From Ailanthus altissimus (lineage: Eukaryota > Streptophyta > Magnoliopsida > Sapindales > Simaroubaceae), in contig OX327697.1 of NCBI GenBank assembly GCA_946807835.1, forward strand, positions 325,001 through 389,000: DNA of 64,000 nucleotides. The letters run 5' to 3'. Under the pieces are notes generated by a model. That model did no database searches and was not told where the DNA came from. It saw only the letters and a program-made list of their open reading frames with translations. This document shows, piece by piece, positions 22,900 to 35,219 of the stretch (its first letter is position 1; the number at the start of each line of letters is the position of its first letter). The position numbers and the translations under genes are program-made.

Positions 22900-25800
22900 T
22901 ATAACGCCCGTTTTTATTTTATTTTATTTGTTTTTGAAATTGTTTTACTGTTATTAAATATGTGGGACCAATATTATTATATATTTATTTATTATTAAAT
23001 AGCTGGGATCCATAGAAAAAAATTAAAAGGGTTGAAATTTGGAGCGTTTGGTGTTGTGTTTTATTTTATTTTATTGGAGAGAGAAAGAAGAAGACGAAGA
23101 GAGAGAAGAAAGGGTTGAAAAAAGAAAAGAAAAAAAAGGAAAGATTAGAAGAGTCGTAGAAGAAAAAGAAAGAGAAGAAGGAGGAAAAAGAAAGAAACGA
23201 ATGAGAAGAAGAAGAGAAAGTATGTAAAGAAAAGGATACAGAGGAAGATGTCTAGTTTATGTATCGTTCTAGAACTGTATGGTTTTAGACGTGTTGTGTA
23301 TTAAGTAGTCGAGTAAATTATACAAAGAGAAAAAAAATAAACACACCAAATATTTGCACGAATGCTTTCTATATTGTTGAAGAGAAAACAAAACTATGAG
23401 ATGAATTATACAAGTGAGGGTCTCCCCTTTATATATTAGCAGTTCTATAAAATTGACGGTTGAGATTTAAACGATCTAACAGTGTACATACAAGATGGAA
23501 TAATATTCCTTAAAATATTTCTAGGTGTCATCACACCTTTTATGAAATTCTAATTAAGGTGAACTACCATAATAAATCACGGGTCAAACCCGATCCTCCA
23601 TCCAAATAACGGGCCATCTAAAAGCTCCGGTCCATGTAGCGCTCCATGGTCAAAGAGGCCTCCAACAAACTTAGTCGCGCACTAAATGCTCGAGAAAATG
23701 TTTGAGAGCACTTGGGACGTAATACTAAAAAGCTAAGAAATTTTAAATGTTGAGTGATTTTATTTTATAAACTCTATTTTTTTTGTACATATTTTTATGT
23801 GTTTATGTGTGGTTGATGGTTAATCTATAAAAAGGGATTATGAAATTAATAAGTATTTAATATTCTTTTAAAGATTTCTTTAGCAAGATTTTTGGATAAT
23901 TTTAATGCTTAGAGGTGGTTGTATTTTAGTGAAATAACATTCTAACAAAAATATTAAATTCAAGAATATAGTAGATTTAATAATAAGTATGAATTTTTTT
24001 TTGGTTAGGTTTTGATTTCTATAAATTTATTAAATTTAAGAATTAATGATGATTTTATGAAATTGATGATGATATTTGAATTAGTGAAGGAATCATAAAA
24101 GAATTGCTAGATTTTCTCGTGCCATATCTTGGTTCATATTTTTTATAAAATATTATGGTTTGATTTTAGTTTTGAAATCTAAAAATATTAAATTAGATAT
24201 GTTTATGGTCATGTAAAACTTTGAATTGACTACAAAGTCCATAAATTTAATTTTTAATAATTTTTTTAAAATGTCCACAAAATTATGAGAATTCCATGTT
24301 TCTGTAGTAAGATCAAATGACAAACTGATTTTGATTTATCAAATGATTTTATAAAATTATGGTTTTATGAAAACTTATATGTATAGATGTCTATTATGAC
24401 ATCTAAATCTAATAATTTAATTTATTATTTTTGAATTGTTATGATTTTCTAAAGTAAGATGACCTCAGTTTAAAAATTTACAGACAAATTCTAAAATATT
24501 TTAAATAAATTCGTTTTTAAATATATTTAAAGAGAAATATGCTTTGAATGATTTATTATGGATTAAAATATATGTCATGAAAAAGTCTGAGATAATTTCA
24601 TAATTTTTGAATAAATATGTGAATTTATAAAATTCAAATACTAAAGGCTACCCAGGGGAGTTCTGATTTTGTGAAGTCAAGTATTTAGTTTTAAAATTGA
24701 TTATGACTTAGATTTTGAATGGGATCTTTTAATTTAATTTACTTGATTTGATAGTAATCTATGTCTCAAGAGCTATATATTTTAATTTTATAGAAAATAG
24801 ACATTATTGATACATAAGAAAAATTAGTTGGAATATAGTAGTCAAAAGTGAAAGATTTTAAGAAACCTTAAGTTACTAATTATGACCAAATTCAGATTAT
24901 ATTATTTTATATGTTTAAATTATCAATTATCATCATTTTAAATCCCCACAAAAATAAAATTTATGATTTAGGTGAAGAAATATAAAATCTGTCTTAAGCT
25001 TAAAAGTCATAGCCCATGTTGTAAAAGAGATGCTTCATGTTAAACTAGATAATACATAAAGAGTTTTATAAGTGGATACTTAAACCATATTTATGATTTC
25101 TACTTCATGATTTTAAAAAAATATATTTTAATACATAATTTACTTGGTTTCATAGCTAATAATATATAAATATATATTTATATTTACTAATAACTTCTCT
25201 TGAATTAGGATTTACTTCACGAAATGATTTGTATTATATTATAAAGAAAGCATTCGTACTATAGTTTTGACTCTTAAAATGTCTATTTTGAGATTGTATT
25301 TGTTATATATCAGTAGCAATGATTTCTAATGGCTTGATATTAAAGAGAATGAGATATAATATAATGATATGTTATAAGTTCATATGTTGTATAAAGGAAA
25401 TGGTTTTAAAACTATTAAGTTGTACCCTCTCCTTCAAATCGAGATATGAGATTTAAGTTTTTGAAATTCATCTATATATACACCGAGATTTTGGATCGTG
25501 TATATGAGAACTTTACTCTTTGAAAGTTAGTTTGCTTTGCATATGTATAAGATAAGGATATAAGATATGATAAAGATAAGTACGTCCAGTGCTTTATCCA
25601 AGGAATATTTCAAATATGACAAATTTCCCCACAAGGTATTAGTTTAATGTGATTTTCAATATAAGTATAGTTTGTGATATTTCAAATACCTTATGTGTTT
25701 AATCATGATTAATTGAGAAAAGATATGATAACATATTTTAGATACATATACACATATATATGATTTTATGACAGTTTATATTATTCATGATCTAGTTTTT

Positions 25801-26180
25801 ATTTATAAAATGTATTTTTATGATAAGCGATTTTTATATAGAGACTTTATATGTTTTAAATTAAGATAAATTTGTGCACTTTATTATGTTTACATAATGA
25901 ATAGTAAGAGAAATTCTATTTATAAAAGTTGTATAATTATGTACTTATCATACGTTTTAAAGACAATTTTAATTTTCAAATATCTGCTTACTGGGTCAAT
26001 CAACTCATTCAGGAGATTGTAGAAACTAATTAGCTCAATAGAGTTAATATAAAAGATAAATCGGGTGATAGAGCGAGAAATAATTTATTTTTGAGTGGGT
26101 ACATTTGTATCGTTTTCATTTAGTAGAGTTCAAGACTCTTAGATTTTTCCTTATTATTTTGAGTTGTATGAGAGTATTAG

Positions 26181-26220
<40 letters not shown>

Positions 26221-26536
26221 TATTCAAATATTTGAGGTTATAAATGATGTTTTTTTAGATTCTTAAAAGTTGTATACGGATAAGTTACGTAGGTGTAAGT
26301 GATGATGATTTTTTTTTATGAATCATAAATGGGAAGTTTGGAAGTACAAGTACATGTAGAAAACCTATAGAATGTTGATTTCTTTGAGTTATAAGTTTGA
26401 GTATGTTAAAAAATTAGAGAAAATTTTATCAAAATTTCAATAATATTTCTTATGTAATAAAAGCGTATGAATATCGCAAAATAATAATTTGAGATCCACT
26501 TAAAATTTACAAAATACTACATAATGGATCGTTTCA
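22900..26536 (+). mobile_element. Solo LTR, Tekay/Del-like gypsy family, 3,637 bp
   Basis: It starts TATAACGCCCG (TG changed to TA) and ends GGATCGTTTCA. Comparison with the MMP 3' flank copy A shows the insertion point: the host reads ATGAA on the left (22,895-22,899) and ATAAA on the right (26,537-26,541), a 5-bp target duplication with one G-to-A change. The 3' half aligns with the reverse complement of 35,220-36,010; for example both have GTACGTCCA followed by GCTTTAT. It contains a GA-rich tract (23,078-23,222), a nested insert (about 23,293-23,667) and a TA run (26,185-26,215). No coding region. Confidence 0.8.
23293..23667 (-). mobile_element. Probable nested short LTR in the solo LTR
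   Basis: On the minus strand this ~375-bp block begins TGTTGGAGGCCTC, has a TATA box (TATATAAAG followed by GGGAGACC) about 240 bp in, and ends near ...CACAACA. It has no counterpart in the related LTR at 35.2 kb, which supports insertion. No matching 5-bp flanks were found, so the left boundary is approximate. Confidence 0.45.
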
Positions 26537-26555
26537 ATAAAACTTTTTATTTGTA

Positions 26556-26680
26556 TTAATATTATTATATAATTTTGTGTTGATGTTTATATTTTAAAAC
26601 TGTACTTATACATGTTAAAAGATTTGTCAAAAAAACTTGCATAAAGAGAAGATCTTAATCTCAAAAATACACATTACATA
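26556..26680 (+). repeat. MMP 3' flank, copy B (separated by the solo LTR)
   Basis: It matches 22,470-22,600 and continues the 3' flank of the truncated MMP copy after the 3.6 kb LTR insertion. Similarity fades after about 26,680. Confidence 0.7.
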
Positions 26681-26984
26681 CTTTTATATAAAGAAATTAA
26701 ACAAAAGAGTAAAGTTGCCACCAACTTTTGTCACTAGTTGTTCGAAGATTAAAAGATATATGAAGAAAATAATGATTGCTAGATATTTATTTATTTATGA
26801 TATGCACTTATTGGTTATAATATCTCAACTGATCAAGATATATTTGTTATGCATATCTACCCTTTGTATAAATGGAAAGGGTTAAACCTAGCACCTTAAC
26901 TTTAAGGTGAATGTTAAAACTAAATTTGCCCTACATGCAAACGGAAGATTCAAATCAATCACCTTAATATAGAAAGTGTTGGTA

Positions 26985-27640
26985 TTAAACTATCAAATCC
27001 CACGTCACTAAGTAGACACGTTTTCAATGAAGGACATTTGTGTGAAGTCTAAAAGCAAATCTGTAAGAGTGACGAACGCATACATGAAGTCCAAAGTAAA
27101 TAATATATATTTGATTATTGAACTCAAGTATTACAAGTGGTATCAGAGTCACGCTTGCGACTTAATGTGCGAATTGATTGACCCTCACGGACGCAAGTTT
27201 TAAAAAAAGAAGATTGTCACACCTTACATCGCTCATTGAATGGAGATTATCACATCCTACATTGCTCGTGAAGATGAGCTTTTAATAGTTTATAAAGCTT
27301 GGGTTCTTTTAAATAAGTAGATGCGTTTGGACGAAGGACGCTTGCGTGAAGCCCAAAATTGAGGTGAATGACGCATGTTGAAGTTCAAAAATAAATCTGT
27401 AAGGGAGAAGGACACATGCATGAAGCATAAAGCGAATAATATCTACTTAGTTTTTGATAGCTTATAAAGCTTGAGTTCTCTTAACTAAGTAGATGTGTTT
27501 GGACAAAGGACACTTGTTTGAAGCTCAAAAGCAAATTTGTGAGGTGAATGACTTGTGCGTGAAGTCCAAAAATAAATGTGCAGACGAAGGACGCATGTGT
27601 GAAGTGCAAAGAAAATAATATCTACTTAGGTTTTAGGCCT
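26985..27640. repeat. Degenerate tandem repeat, possibly retroelement-derived
   Basis: Several irregular units share words such as GACGAAGGACGC, GTGAAGTCCAAA and AATAATATCTACTTAG. Two tandem copies of a 45-bp unit with TTGTCACACCTTACATCGC or ATTATCACATCCTACATTGC occur near 27,213-27,275. A word identical to part of the initiator-tRNA primer site (TGGTATCAGAG) lies at 27,140, suggesting an old LTR-element leader. No LTR pair was found. Confidence 0.45.
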
Positions 27641-27660
27641 AGGTGTTACATCAACTATTC

Positions 27661-28825
27661 GAGCAATATTGTTATTGGCAATTGGTAGATGTTTATGGAT
27701 GTGTACATAAATATTATGTTTTATAGAAATATCCTCGATAATTAAGATTAATAGAATCTTTATAATGCTGTTACAGTAAGGGTATGGATGAATAATTCTA
27801 AAACCTTAGGGATGTTTGGAGTAAAATTTAAAAACTAGGGTTATTTTTTAGGAGTATCTATAAAATCACCTTTTTATTTTCATTGAATTGGGGATCGTTA
27901 TGATATAAGTAGGGTGGATTTAACATTTGTCATTTCCGAAAACTGCATTAAGGAGAACAAAACGAAGGACTCCTGCGAGGCAGAATGCGGCTCTTTTGAG
28001 GCGGAAGCAGATGGGTGTATGCGCATGTGACCGAAGGCAGAAGCAGAAGCTCTTTTGTTCAAAGATTTGCTGGGCTATGATTATTGCTTAGACGTGAAGC
28101 TTAAGATCTTAGTTTCAAGGTCAATGGCTGAGCATTCAGGATTGTACGTTATTTCCGAATTGCTGCCTATTTTATAGGCAAATGTTCCGAGTTTAAATGA
28201 CATGGGCTACAATACAAGGAGTATGACATTTGCAGAGAATGGAGAGTTGCTTTACAAGGGAATGACGGTTTCAAGTTCTTCAACTAAAAAACTAGACATC
28301 CCATACTTGTAATACAAACAATCAGGTGATGATAGGCGAAGTTTAAGGATATCACACATTTTAACTAATATCAAAAGTAGGAACAAGAAAACCAATAATT
28401 AATCCTCCTCCAAGCCAAAAAGAAAAAAAATTCCAAGTTCAAACACAACATTTTCTTGTAGATAGTAATATGTATAAAATGTATTTTTGCATGCAACATG
28501 AACATCTCCCCTGTTCTTGAGCAGAGAATTCATAAAACAAAATCCAAACAGTTCTTTCAAATCCGCAAAGTGGTAAAAACTGGAAACTGGCCCTCCACAA
28601 AAAAAAAAAAAAACAAACAAACAAACAAACAAAACAAAAGGGCCTTCTTCAACTGGAGGAGAATGAGCAGCCGCATTGAATTACAAGCTCAATCTTCTTT
28701 AGAACTCTTACGCATTCTGTAAATATGCATATCAAATTTGAGAGTTAATATAATATAAAAAGAAAAAAAATTGCGCAATCAGTACGAGGAAGAAAATTTG
28801 GTGAACCAAATAATACGCACATATC
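27661..28825. other. Intergenic
   Basis: No gene is supported. A short A-rich then AAAC-repeat run is at about 28,600-28,640. Open frames across 28,399-28,722 on both strands are low-complexity. The part near 27,950-28,320 has balanced base composition but no recognised domain. Confidence 0.35.
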
Positions 28826-29110
28826 ATTTCTTTTAGGAACAATTGATGAATGGTGGTATTGAGGTTGTCTGCCAAATACCATTCCTCATCATCATCAAAT
28901 CCATTATGATAATGAAATGACTCTTGCACTTTGTGTAGTTTTGATGAGAGCAAGTCGCCCTAAGAAAAAGTCATTATCTTTGGGCATTATGTCAAAATTA
29001 CTTGTTCCAAAGATTCAAATTCAAAAGTACAAATCCCCAAGCAAAAGCTTCTAAGGCTGGTTCAACAATGAAGCTGCAAATACTCGAGTTCATTCAAAAC
29101 GATTATGTCA
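28826..29110 (-). pseudogene. CC-NBS-LRR resistance gene relic, 3' end part 2
   Basis: Minus-strand translation gives the C-terminal end typical of RPS2/At4g27190-like CC-NBS-LRR proteins. It reads LNELEYLQLHC (across the insertion point at 29,110), TSLRSFCLGICTFEF, SLEQVILT, CPKIMTF, then after a frameshift SSKLHKVQ, and finally LADNLNTTIHQLFLKEM. Stops follow QLHC and VILT. The reading continues on the far side of the copia element at 40,942. Such proteins are intracellular immune receptors; only the last LRR units remain here. Confidence 0.7.
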
Positions 29111-29504
29111 TGTAAGTAACTTATACATGATCTTCTATACATAAACACTTATTGCATAAGATCAAATGCAGCAAATTTGATCAGCAAATTTGACATAATG
29201 TAATATGTATTCGGCAGCAAATTTGAACATCCCTTTTGGTTCTTCTAAGCCCTCAAGAACTCATTTATGATGGTGTTTAAATTCTCAAAAAACCGATATC
29301 AAGAGTCTATAAACTTAGGGACCAAAATTGAATTTATCTCTTAATTTAACCCTTCCATCAAATGTTAACAGTTATGAATGATTATCATTGCAGTTAAGGA
29401 CAGTTTCAACTGCTTGCGGAAGTTACAAGAAGTTGCAAAAGAGTCTTAACTGTTAATGGAATTTTATGCATATGACCATCATAATAATAACATAAAATAT
29501 TATA
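29111..29504 (-). repeat. 3' LTR of the 11.8 kb copia element
   Basis: It is 394 bp and aligns along its length with 40,534-40,941; for example both contain CATAAGATCAAATGCA and ATGATGGTGTTTAAATTCTC. In element orientation it begins TATAATATTTTATG, with the expected TG changed to TA. Confidence 0.85.
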
Positions 29505-29516
29505 TTCTTCCACTTG
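29505..29516 (-). other. Polypurine tract of the 11.8 kb copia element
   Basis: On the minus strand the bases just before the 3' LTR read CAAGTGGAAGAA, the usual purine-rich primer for plus-strand synthesis in this lineage. Confidence 0.7.
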
Positions 29517-29814
29517 ATTTATATGCTTGATATAATATCAAAACCCATTAATTTTCATACTTAAAAAATAAATTAAATATTACATGGTGATAAGTCCTCT
29601 AAAAATGAGTATTATTTTTCATGTATTACAATTTATAATATTTCTTAAAACTTAATCCACATTTGGTAATATAACTTAATGAATAAACTCTATGTTTATT
29701 CTTGGTCCAATCAACAATGATTTTTCTTAAAATAAAGGAATTTACACAAAATATGAGAAAACCTCACAAGCACATATGAGTTTCACATAAATAATACCGA
29801 TCATACAATGAAAA

Positions 29815-32800
29815 TTACATAATAGAACCAAGTCTCATTCTAACTACATGATCCTTGAATCTTACTGGTGGCATGCCTTTTGTAAAAGGATCAACAACCA
29901 TCAATTCAGTACTAACGTGTTCAATGACCACTTTCTTTTTTTTAACACGTTCTTTTATGATTAAATGCTTGATGTTAATATGCTTACTTTGACTTCCACT
30001 CTTATTATTTTTAGCCATAAAGACAACAGTTGAATTGTTGCAGTATATCTTTAATAGCCTAGAAATTGAATTCACAATTCTAAGCTAAAAAATAAAACTC
30101 TTTAACCAAATATAATGCTAAATAGCCTCAAAACAGGAAACGAACTCAGCCCCTATAGTGAAAGTAGCAGTTAAAGTCTGTTTTGCACTCCTCCAACAAC
30201 TCCACTGGCTAACATAAAATATATCCAGATATTGATTTACGTGAATTAACACAGCCAATGAATTCTGAATTTGAGTAGCCAATTACTTCCAAACTATTAG
30301 TTCGTCTATATATAAGCATGTAATTTGTAGTTCCCTAAAGGTACCTCATCACTTTCTTTGTAGCTCTCCAGTGGTCTACACCTGAATTACTTTGATATCT
30401 TCCCAACATTCTCACAGTAAATGCAATGTTAGGTCTGGTGCAAATTTGAGCATACATCAAACTTCCAATAGCAAAAGTATATGGAATGTTAGTCATTTTT
30501 TTCCTTTCAAAATTATTTTTCGGGCAGTGGTTCAAATTGAATCAGTCACCCTTCACAATGGGAGGAACACTTGGTGAACAATTTTTTATACAAAATCTCT
30601 TTAGAACCTTATTGATATAAGTTTCCTGAGACAGACCTATGATACCTTAAAATCTATCTCTATAGATCTTAATGCCAATGACATAAGAAGCATCACTTAT
30701 ATCTTTTATGTCAAAATTTTCAGAGGAAAATTATTTCACCTCATACAGCAAACCCTTATCATTGGTTGTAAGTAAAATATCATCTACATATAAAACAAGA
30801 AAACAAATCTTACTCCTATTGGCCTTTTAGTATGTACATTGATCTATGATGTTCTCTACAAATTCAAATAAAGAGATGACATTATAAAATTTTAAATACC
30901 ACTGACGGGAGGTTTGTTTTAATTCATATATGAATTTCTTAATCTTACATACCAAATACTCATCATCACTAAAGGAGAATCCTTCTGGTTATTTCATGTA
31001 AACTTTATCCTCTAGATCTTTATTGAGAAAAGCCATTTTCATATCCATTTGATGCAATTTTAAATCAAAATATACAGCTAATGCTAAAATTATATAAAGG
31101 GAATCCTTCTTAGATAAAGGAGAAAAGGTCTTCGTGTAATCAATTCCTTCCTTTTGAGTGAATCTTTTAGTAATGAATCTTGCCTTATATCTCTCCATGT
31201 TGCCTAATGAGTCTTTCTTTGTCTTAAAGACCCATTTATATTCTATAGCTTTCATACCATTAGGCAACTGAACAAGATCCCAGACTCCGTTAGATGTTAT
31301 AGAATTCATCTTATCTTTTATGGCATCATACACAATTTTGATTCATTGTAACTCATGGGTTGTGAAAACGTTTTAAAGTCATTTTTTGCTCCAATGTTAT
31401 AGTTAGATTCTTGCAAAAACATAAAGTAATCATTAGGAATTATTAACCTTCTTGCTCTAATAGATCTTCTTAATATTGTGCCAACATCTTCTTGAGAGGC
31501 TTATTGTTCAACTGGTTGTTTAACCATCTCTGGTAATTCCAGAATAACTTGATCTACCGGATGATCATCAGCAGCTTATGGAATCTCAGTGATTAGTTAT
31601 TCAACACCCGTTTGAACTTGAGGGATGTTGTGAATAACAATCAATCTACTACTTGAAGTAGAATGTTGAGAATTTATAGGATCTTTCTCAAAAACTATAT
31701 TTGTGAATTGATCACTCCCATTGATCAAGTCATTCTAAAAAAAATTTGCATTTCTCGATTCTATAATTCTAGTGCTGTGAGATGGACAATAAAATCTGTA
31801 ACCTTTCGACCTCTCAGCATATCCAATGAAATAGTCACTCATGATCATAGGGTCCAGCTTCTTCTCTTATGGGTTGTAAACTTTTACTTCAGATGGGCAT
31901 CCCCAAACACGTATATGTCGCAAACTCGGTTTCTAACCTTTTCATAACTTAAATGGCATCTTTGAGATAACCTTGGTTAGAACTCGATTCAATATATACA
32001 CAACTATTTTAAAAGCTTCAATCCACAAGGATTTAGGAAGCCTGGAGCTACTAAGCATACTCCGTACCATTTCCAATAATGTTCGGTTTCTTCTTTCTGC
32101 TACACTATTTTGGTTTGGGGAATCGAGCATAGTTTATTGGGCAACTATCCCATAATCTTGAAGAAACTTCGTAAATGGACCAAGTGCTTGTCCATCCTCA
32201 GTGTATCTACCATGGTATTCTCCCCTTTATCAATTTTCACGATCTTAATTTGCTTCTCGCATTGTTTCTCTACTTCAGCTTTACATACCTTAAAAGCATC
32301 TAATACTTTAATTTTATTATGAAGCAAGTAAAGATACATATATCGTGAGTAATCATCAATGAAAGAAATAAAGTATCTCTGACTATATGAGTCCATGTTT
32401 GGACTACAAATATTCAAATGTATGATCTTTAATATGCCTGAACTCCTTTTGGCACTTTTCTTTGACTTGTTGGTCTACTTTCCTTTAATGCAGTCCACAT
32501 AAGTGTCAAAATTAGTAAAATTCAGAGTACTGAATACTCTATTATTTACTAATATCTTAATCATTTCTATAGAGATATGTCTCAATCTCTAATGCCACAA
32601 AATAGAGGAATCTTTATTCATAATACATCGTTTAATGCCAGTATGAACATGCATTGCATTATAAGAGGTATTGTTTTGTAAATCAATGCAGAATAAACCA
32701 TCAGATAATGTATCATTCCCAAAAAGATTATATTTATAATATAAATTAAACAAATCATTTGAAAAATTAAAGGAATATCCCAAAGGTACAAGTTTTGAAA

Positions 32801-33858
32801 CAGAAATCTCTTATCTAAATACAAAACAAAACCATTACTTAAAGTTAAACAACATGTCCCAATTGCCTCCACCTATAAATGCATCTTGTTTATGAATAAA
32901 TGTATTGTTCATTGCCCACTAGCTTTCTTTGATTTTGCAAACCCTGTAAGAAATTCGAAATATAGATTGTAGAACCAGAATCAATCTACTAAGTGTTATG
33001 ATTAACATTAACCATATTAGATTCATAACAAACAAATGAGATTGGATTACCTTTCTTTTCAAGCCATTTTTAAAACTTTGGAGAATCCTTCTTCATGTAT
33101 CCCTTCCTTTTACAGATGAAGTACTTGGATTCTTTCTTAATGTCAGGTTGGGGAGACTGAATAGGCATTTTGCTATTTTTCTTTTGTTTAGCTTTGTCTT
33201 TGCTCCTTTCTTGTGTTGTTATAAAAGCACTTTCACCTAATTCTAACATTAACCTCTCTTCCTCTTGAACACACATAGCCATGAGTTCATTAAGTGACTA
33301 TTTATCCTTATATGTGTTGTAAGAGATTTTGAAGAGTCCATATCAGTGTTAAATGGTGTTCAATAAATAGTGCATAAGAAAGGGCTTAGATATCTCAACC
33401 TTAAGAGTCTTTAATTGAATCACTATGTACCTTATCTGCATAATGTGCTCATGCACACCTCTAATACCAGTAAGCCTTAAAGATGAAAATTTTATAATTA
33501 GGGTGGTGGCAAGTTCTTTATCTAAAGTTTGAAGCTACTCATCAATAACCTTCAGTAATGGTCGGACATTATTATGCTGACCAACTGAATCATGTAAACC
33601 AGCAGAGATCTTAGTCTTTATAAACATCAGACTGAGGCAATTAGATCGCTCCCATTGTTTATAAAGGGCAATATCAATTGAAGTGCTGGTGTTAATAATG
33701 ACTAGTGGTTCATCTTTTTGTATAGAATAGTCAATATCCATACACCCCAAATGAAGAAGGATTCTTTCCTTCCAATCCTTATAATTATCACCTTTTAGTT
33801 CGAGAATATCACATTTTATATCAGAATAATTTGTGGGTGCACAAACTCAAACATACAT
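29815..33858 (-). pseudogene. Copia gag-pol remnant (Tork/Tnt1-like)
   Basis: Read from 33,858 downwards, gag begins with an ATG whose fourth codon is a stop, then shows YSDIKCDILELKGDNY and WKERILLHLG. A zinc knuckle (from about 33,130) is damaged. Integrase fragments include ISFIDDYSRYMYLYLLH (about 32,340) and [14 protein letters not shown] (about 32,100). RT fragments include GVWDLVQLPNGMKAI, YKWVFKTKKD and MDMKMAFLN (31,000-31,330). RNase H and tail include YAQICTRPNIAFTVRMLGRY (30,400) and DPFTKGMPP near 29,890. Many stops and frameshifts are present. By wording it is the same lineage as the plus-strand remnant at 9.7-11.7 kb. Confidence 0.85.
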
Positions 33859-33896
33859 GCTTATATTACAAATTGAGACTAATAATAATTATCATG

Positions 33897-34015
33897 CTTT
33901 ACCCATGTAAATCATGTTGTATAAATATGAATCAAATGACATAAAAATTTATTGTGGGCCAAATTTTTAATTCAAGTAGATTTATACAAAACTTTATAAT
34001 AAAATATATATCATA
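33897..34015 (-). repeat. Copia leader segment, copy A
   Basis: It aligns with 39,446-39,570 (for example TTTATTGTGGGCCAAA against TTGTTTGTGGGCTAAA). It is the leader directly upstream of gag. The second copy lies on the far side of the nested insertions. Confidence 0.6.
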
Positions 34016-35219
34016 TTTTTGTTGAGTTGAGTGTGTAATTTATGAGTGTACATACAATTTTAAAAATTTACAATATGCAGGGGAAACATATTAACAAATA
34101 CACTCAATTAATACAAATTAAACACATATATCATATGTATGCATATGTATAACCAATATACAAAATTGTAAATGATGAACACCTACCTAATAAAGGTAGC
34201 TTTACAAATCTACAAGTCTTTCGGTTTTCTAATTGTAGAGCTTAACTTAAAGTGTATTCTTGAATAATTATAATCCATAACAATCCAGTGAGATTATGGA
34301 GCTAGAATAGTAACTTTAATTTATAATTTTTAGCAATTTTGTGTTTATCTCTTAAACACTTTAATTCTTTAGTTAACTCTTTAAACAATTTGATTTTGTT
34401 TTAAAGAAAAATAAAAATTGTTATTTGAAAAATTTTGCAACTCTTGCAAAATTGAAACAATTTTTTTTTTCTTTTTAAAAAAACCAAATTTCTATGAGAG
34501 AAGAGAAAGATGAAGAAGAGTTTATTCTATCAACTTTTTTAGAGAACAAAAATAATACTCTCTCTTACTTTTCATTATTTTGCTTAATACACCAAGTATA
34601 GAGCATATGAAAAACTTATCTCTTTGAAGTGGTTGAAACATATAATTGAAATAATGTTCCCAATTATTTTACACTTGCCAAATCTATCACCCAAAAACCA
34701 AATGAATGCACTTTCATTTTTTTTTGCTTCTAATGTCCAACACTTGGCCTTACAAGCAATTACACTTTCATTTATTACAATAAATAAATGACAAAAATTC
34801 ATGTGCTAGGAATGGTGAATACATTTTTCCGAGAATAAAAGCCAAATGGAAAGAATTATAACTCATTTTGGCAAAAGACATTTGGCTCCACAAAAGTATG
34901 GCATCCATTTTCATTTGTTTCCATTTCTTTAATATTTATTAAATCAAATTTAATAAACAAAAGACACGTGTATTGTATTTGATTATTTAATCAATTGTTT
35001 GACTTTAAATATAATAATATATATAATATATTGTTTGTTTATTCTAAAACATTTTAAAAATAAACAAATGACATTGTTTGTCTAATAAACAATGTCATTT
35101 TAGTAATTTTAAAATTAAATAATAAATGACCTATAATGTGTCATGTGTCACGTGTCATCATTTCATTGGTTAATTATTATTGTTGACTAATTAATATACT
35201 TAACACTTAAACTTTGACA
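34016..35219 (-). repeat. Lower part of nested copia-like LTR/leader insert
   Basis: If the gypsy solo LTR is removed, this joins 38,165-39,445 to make one ~2.5 kb insert that begins on the minus strand with TGTTAGAATTTTTGC. The sequence around 34,950-35,215 (CACGTGTCATCA, then ATTGGTTAATTA) looks like LTR U3 sequence of Tork-type copia elements. Neither the end of the LTR nor a primer-binding site could be fixed. Confidence 0.4.

Noticed and set aside
23039..23227. Glu/Arg/Lys-rich open frame
   Set aside because: It translates the GA-rich tract of a solo LTR; the same tract gives similar frames in the other LTR copies.
26985..27640. CRISPR-like spacing of repeated words
   Set aside because: Units are imperfect and unevenly spaced with no distinct spacers, and the genome is a plant nuclear genome.
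28600..28640. A-rich and AAAC repeat considered as poly(A) tail of a retroposon
   Set aside because: No LINE or SINE body and no flanking duplication were seen next to it.
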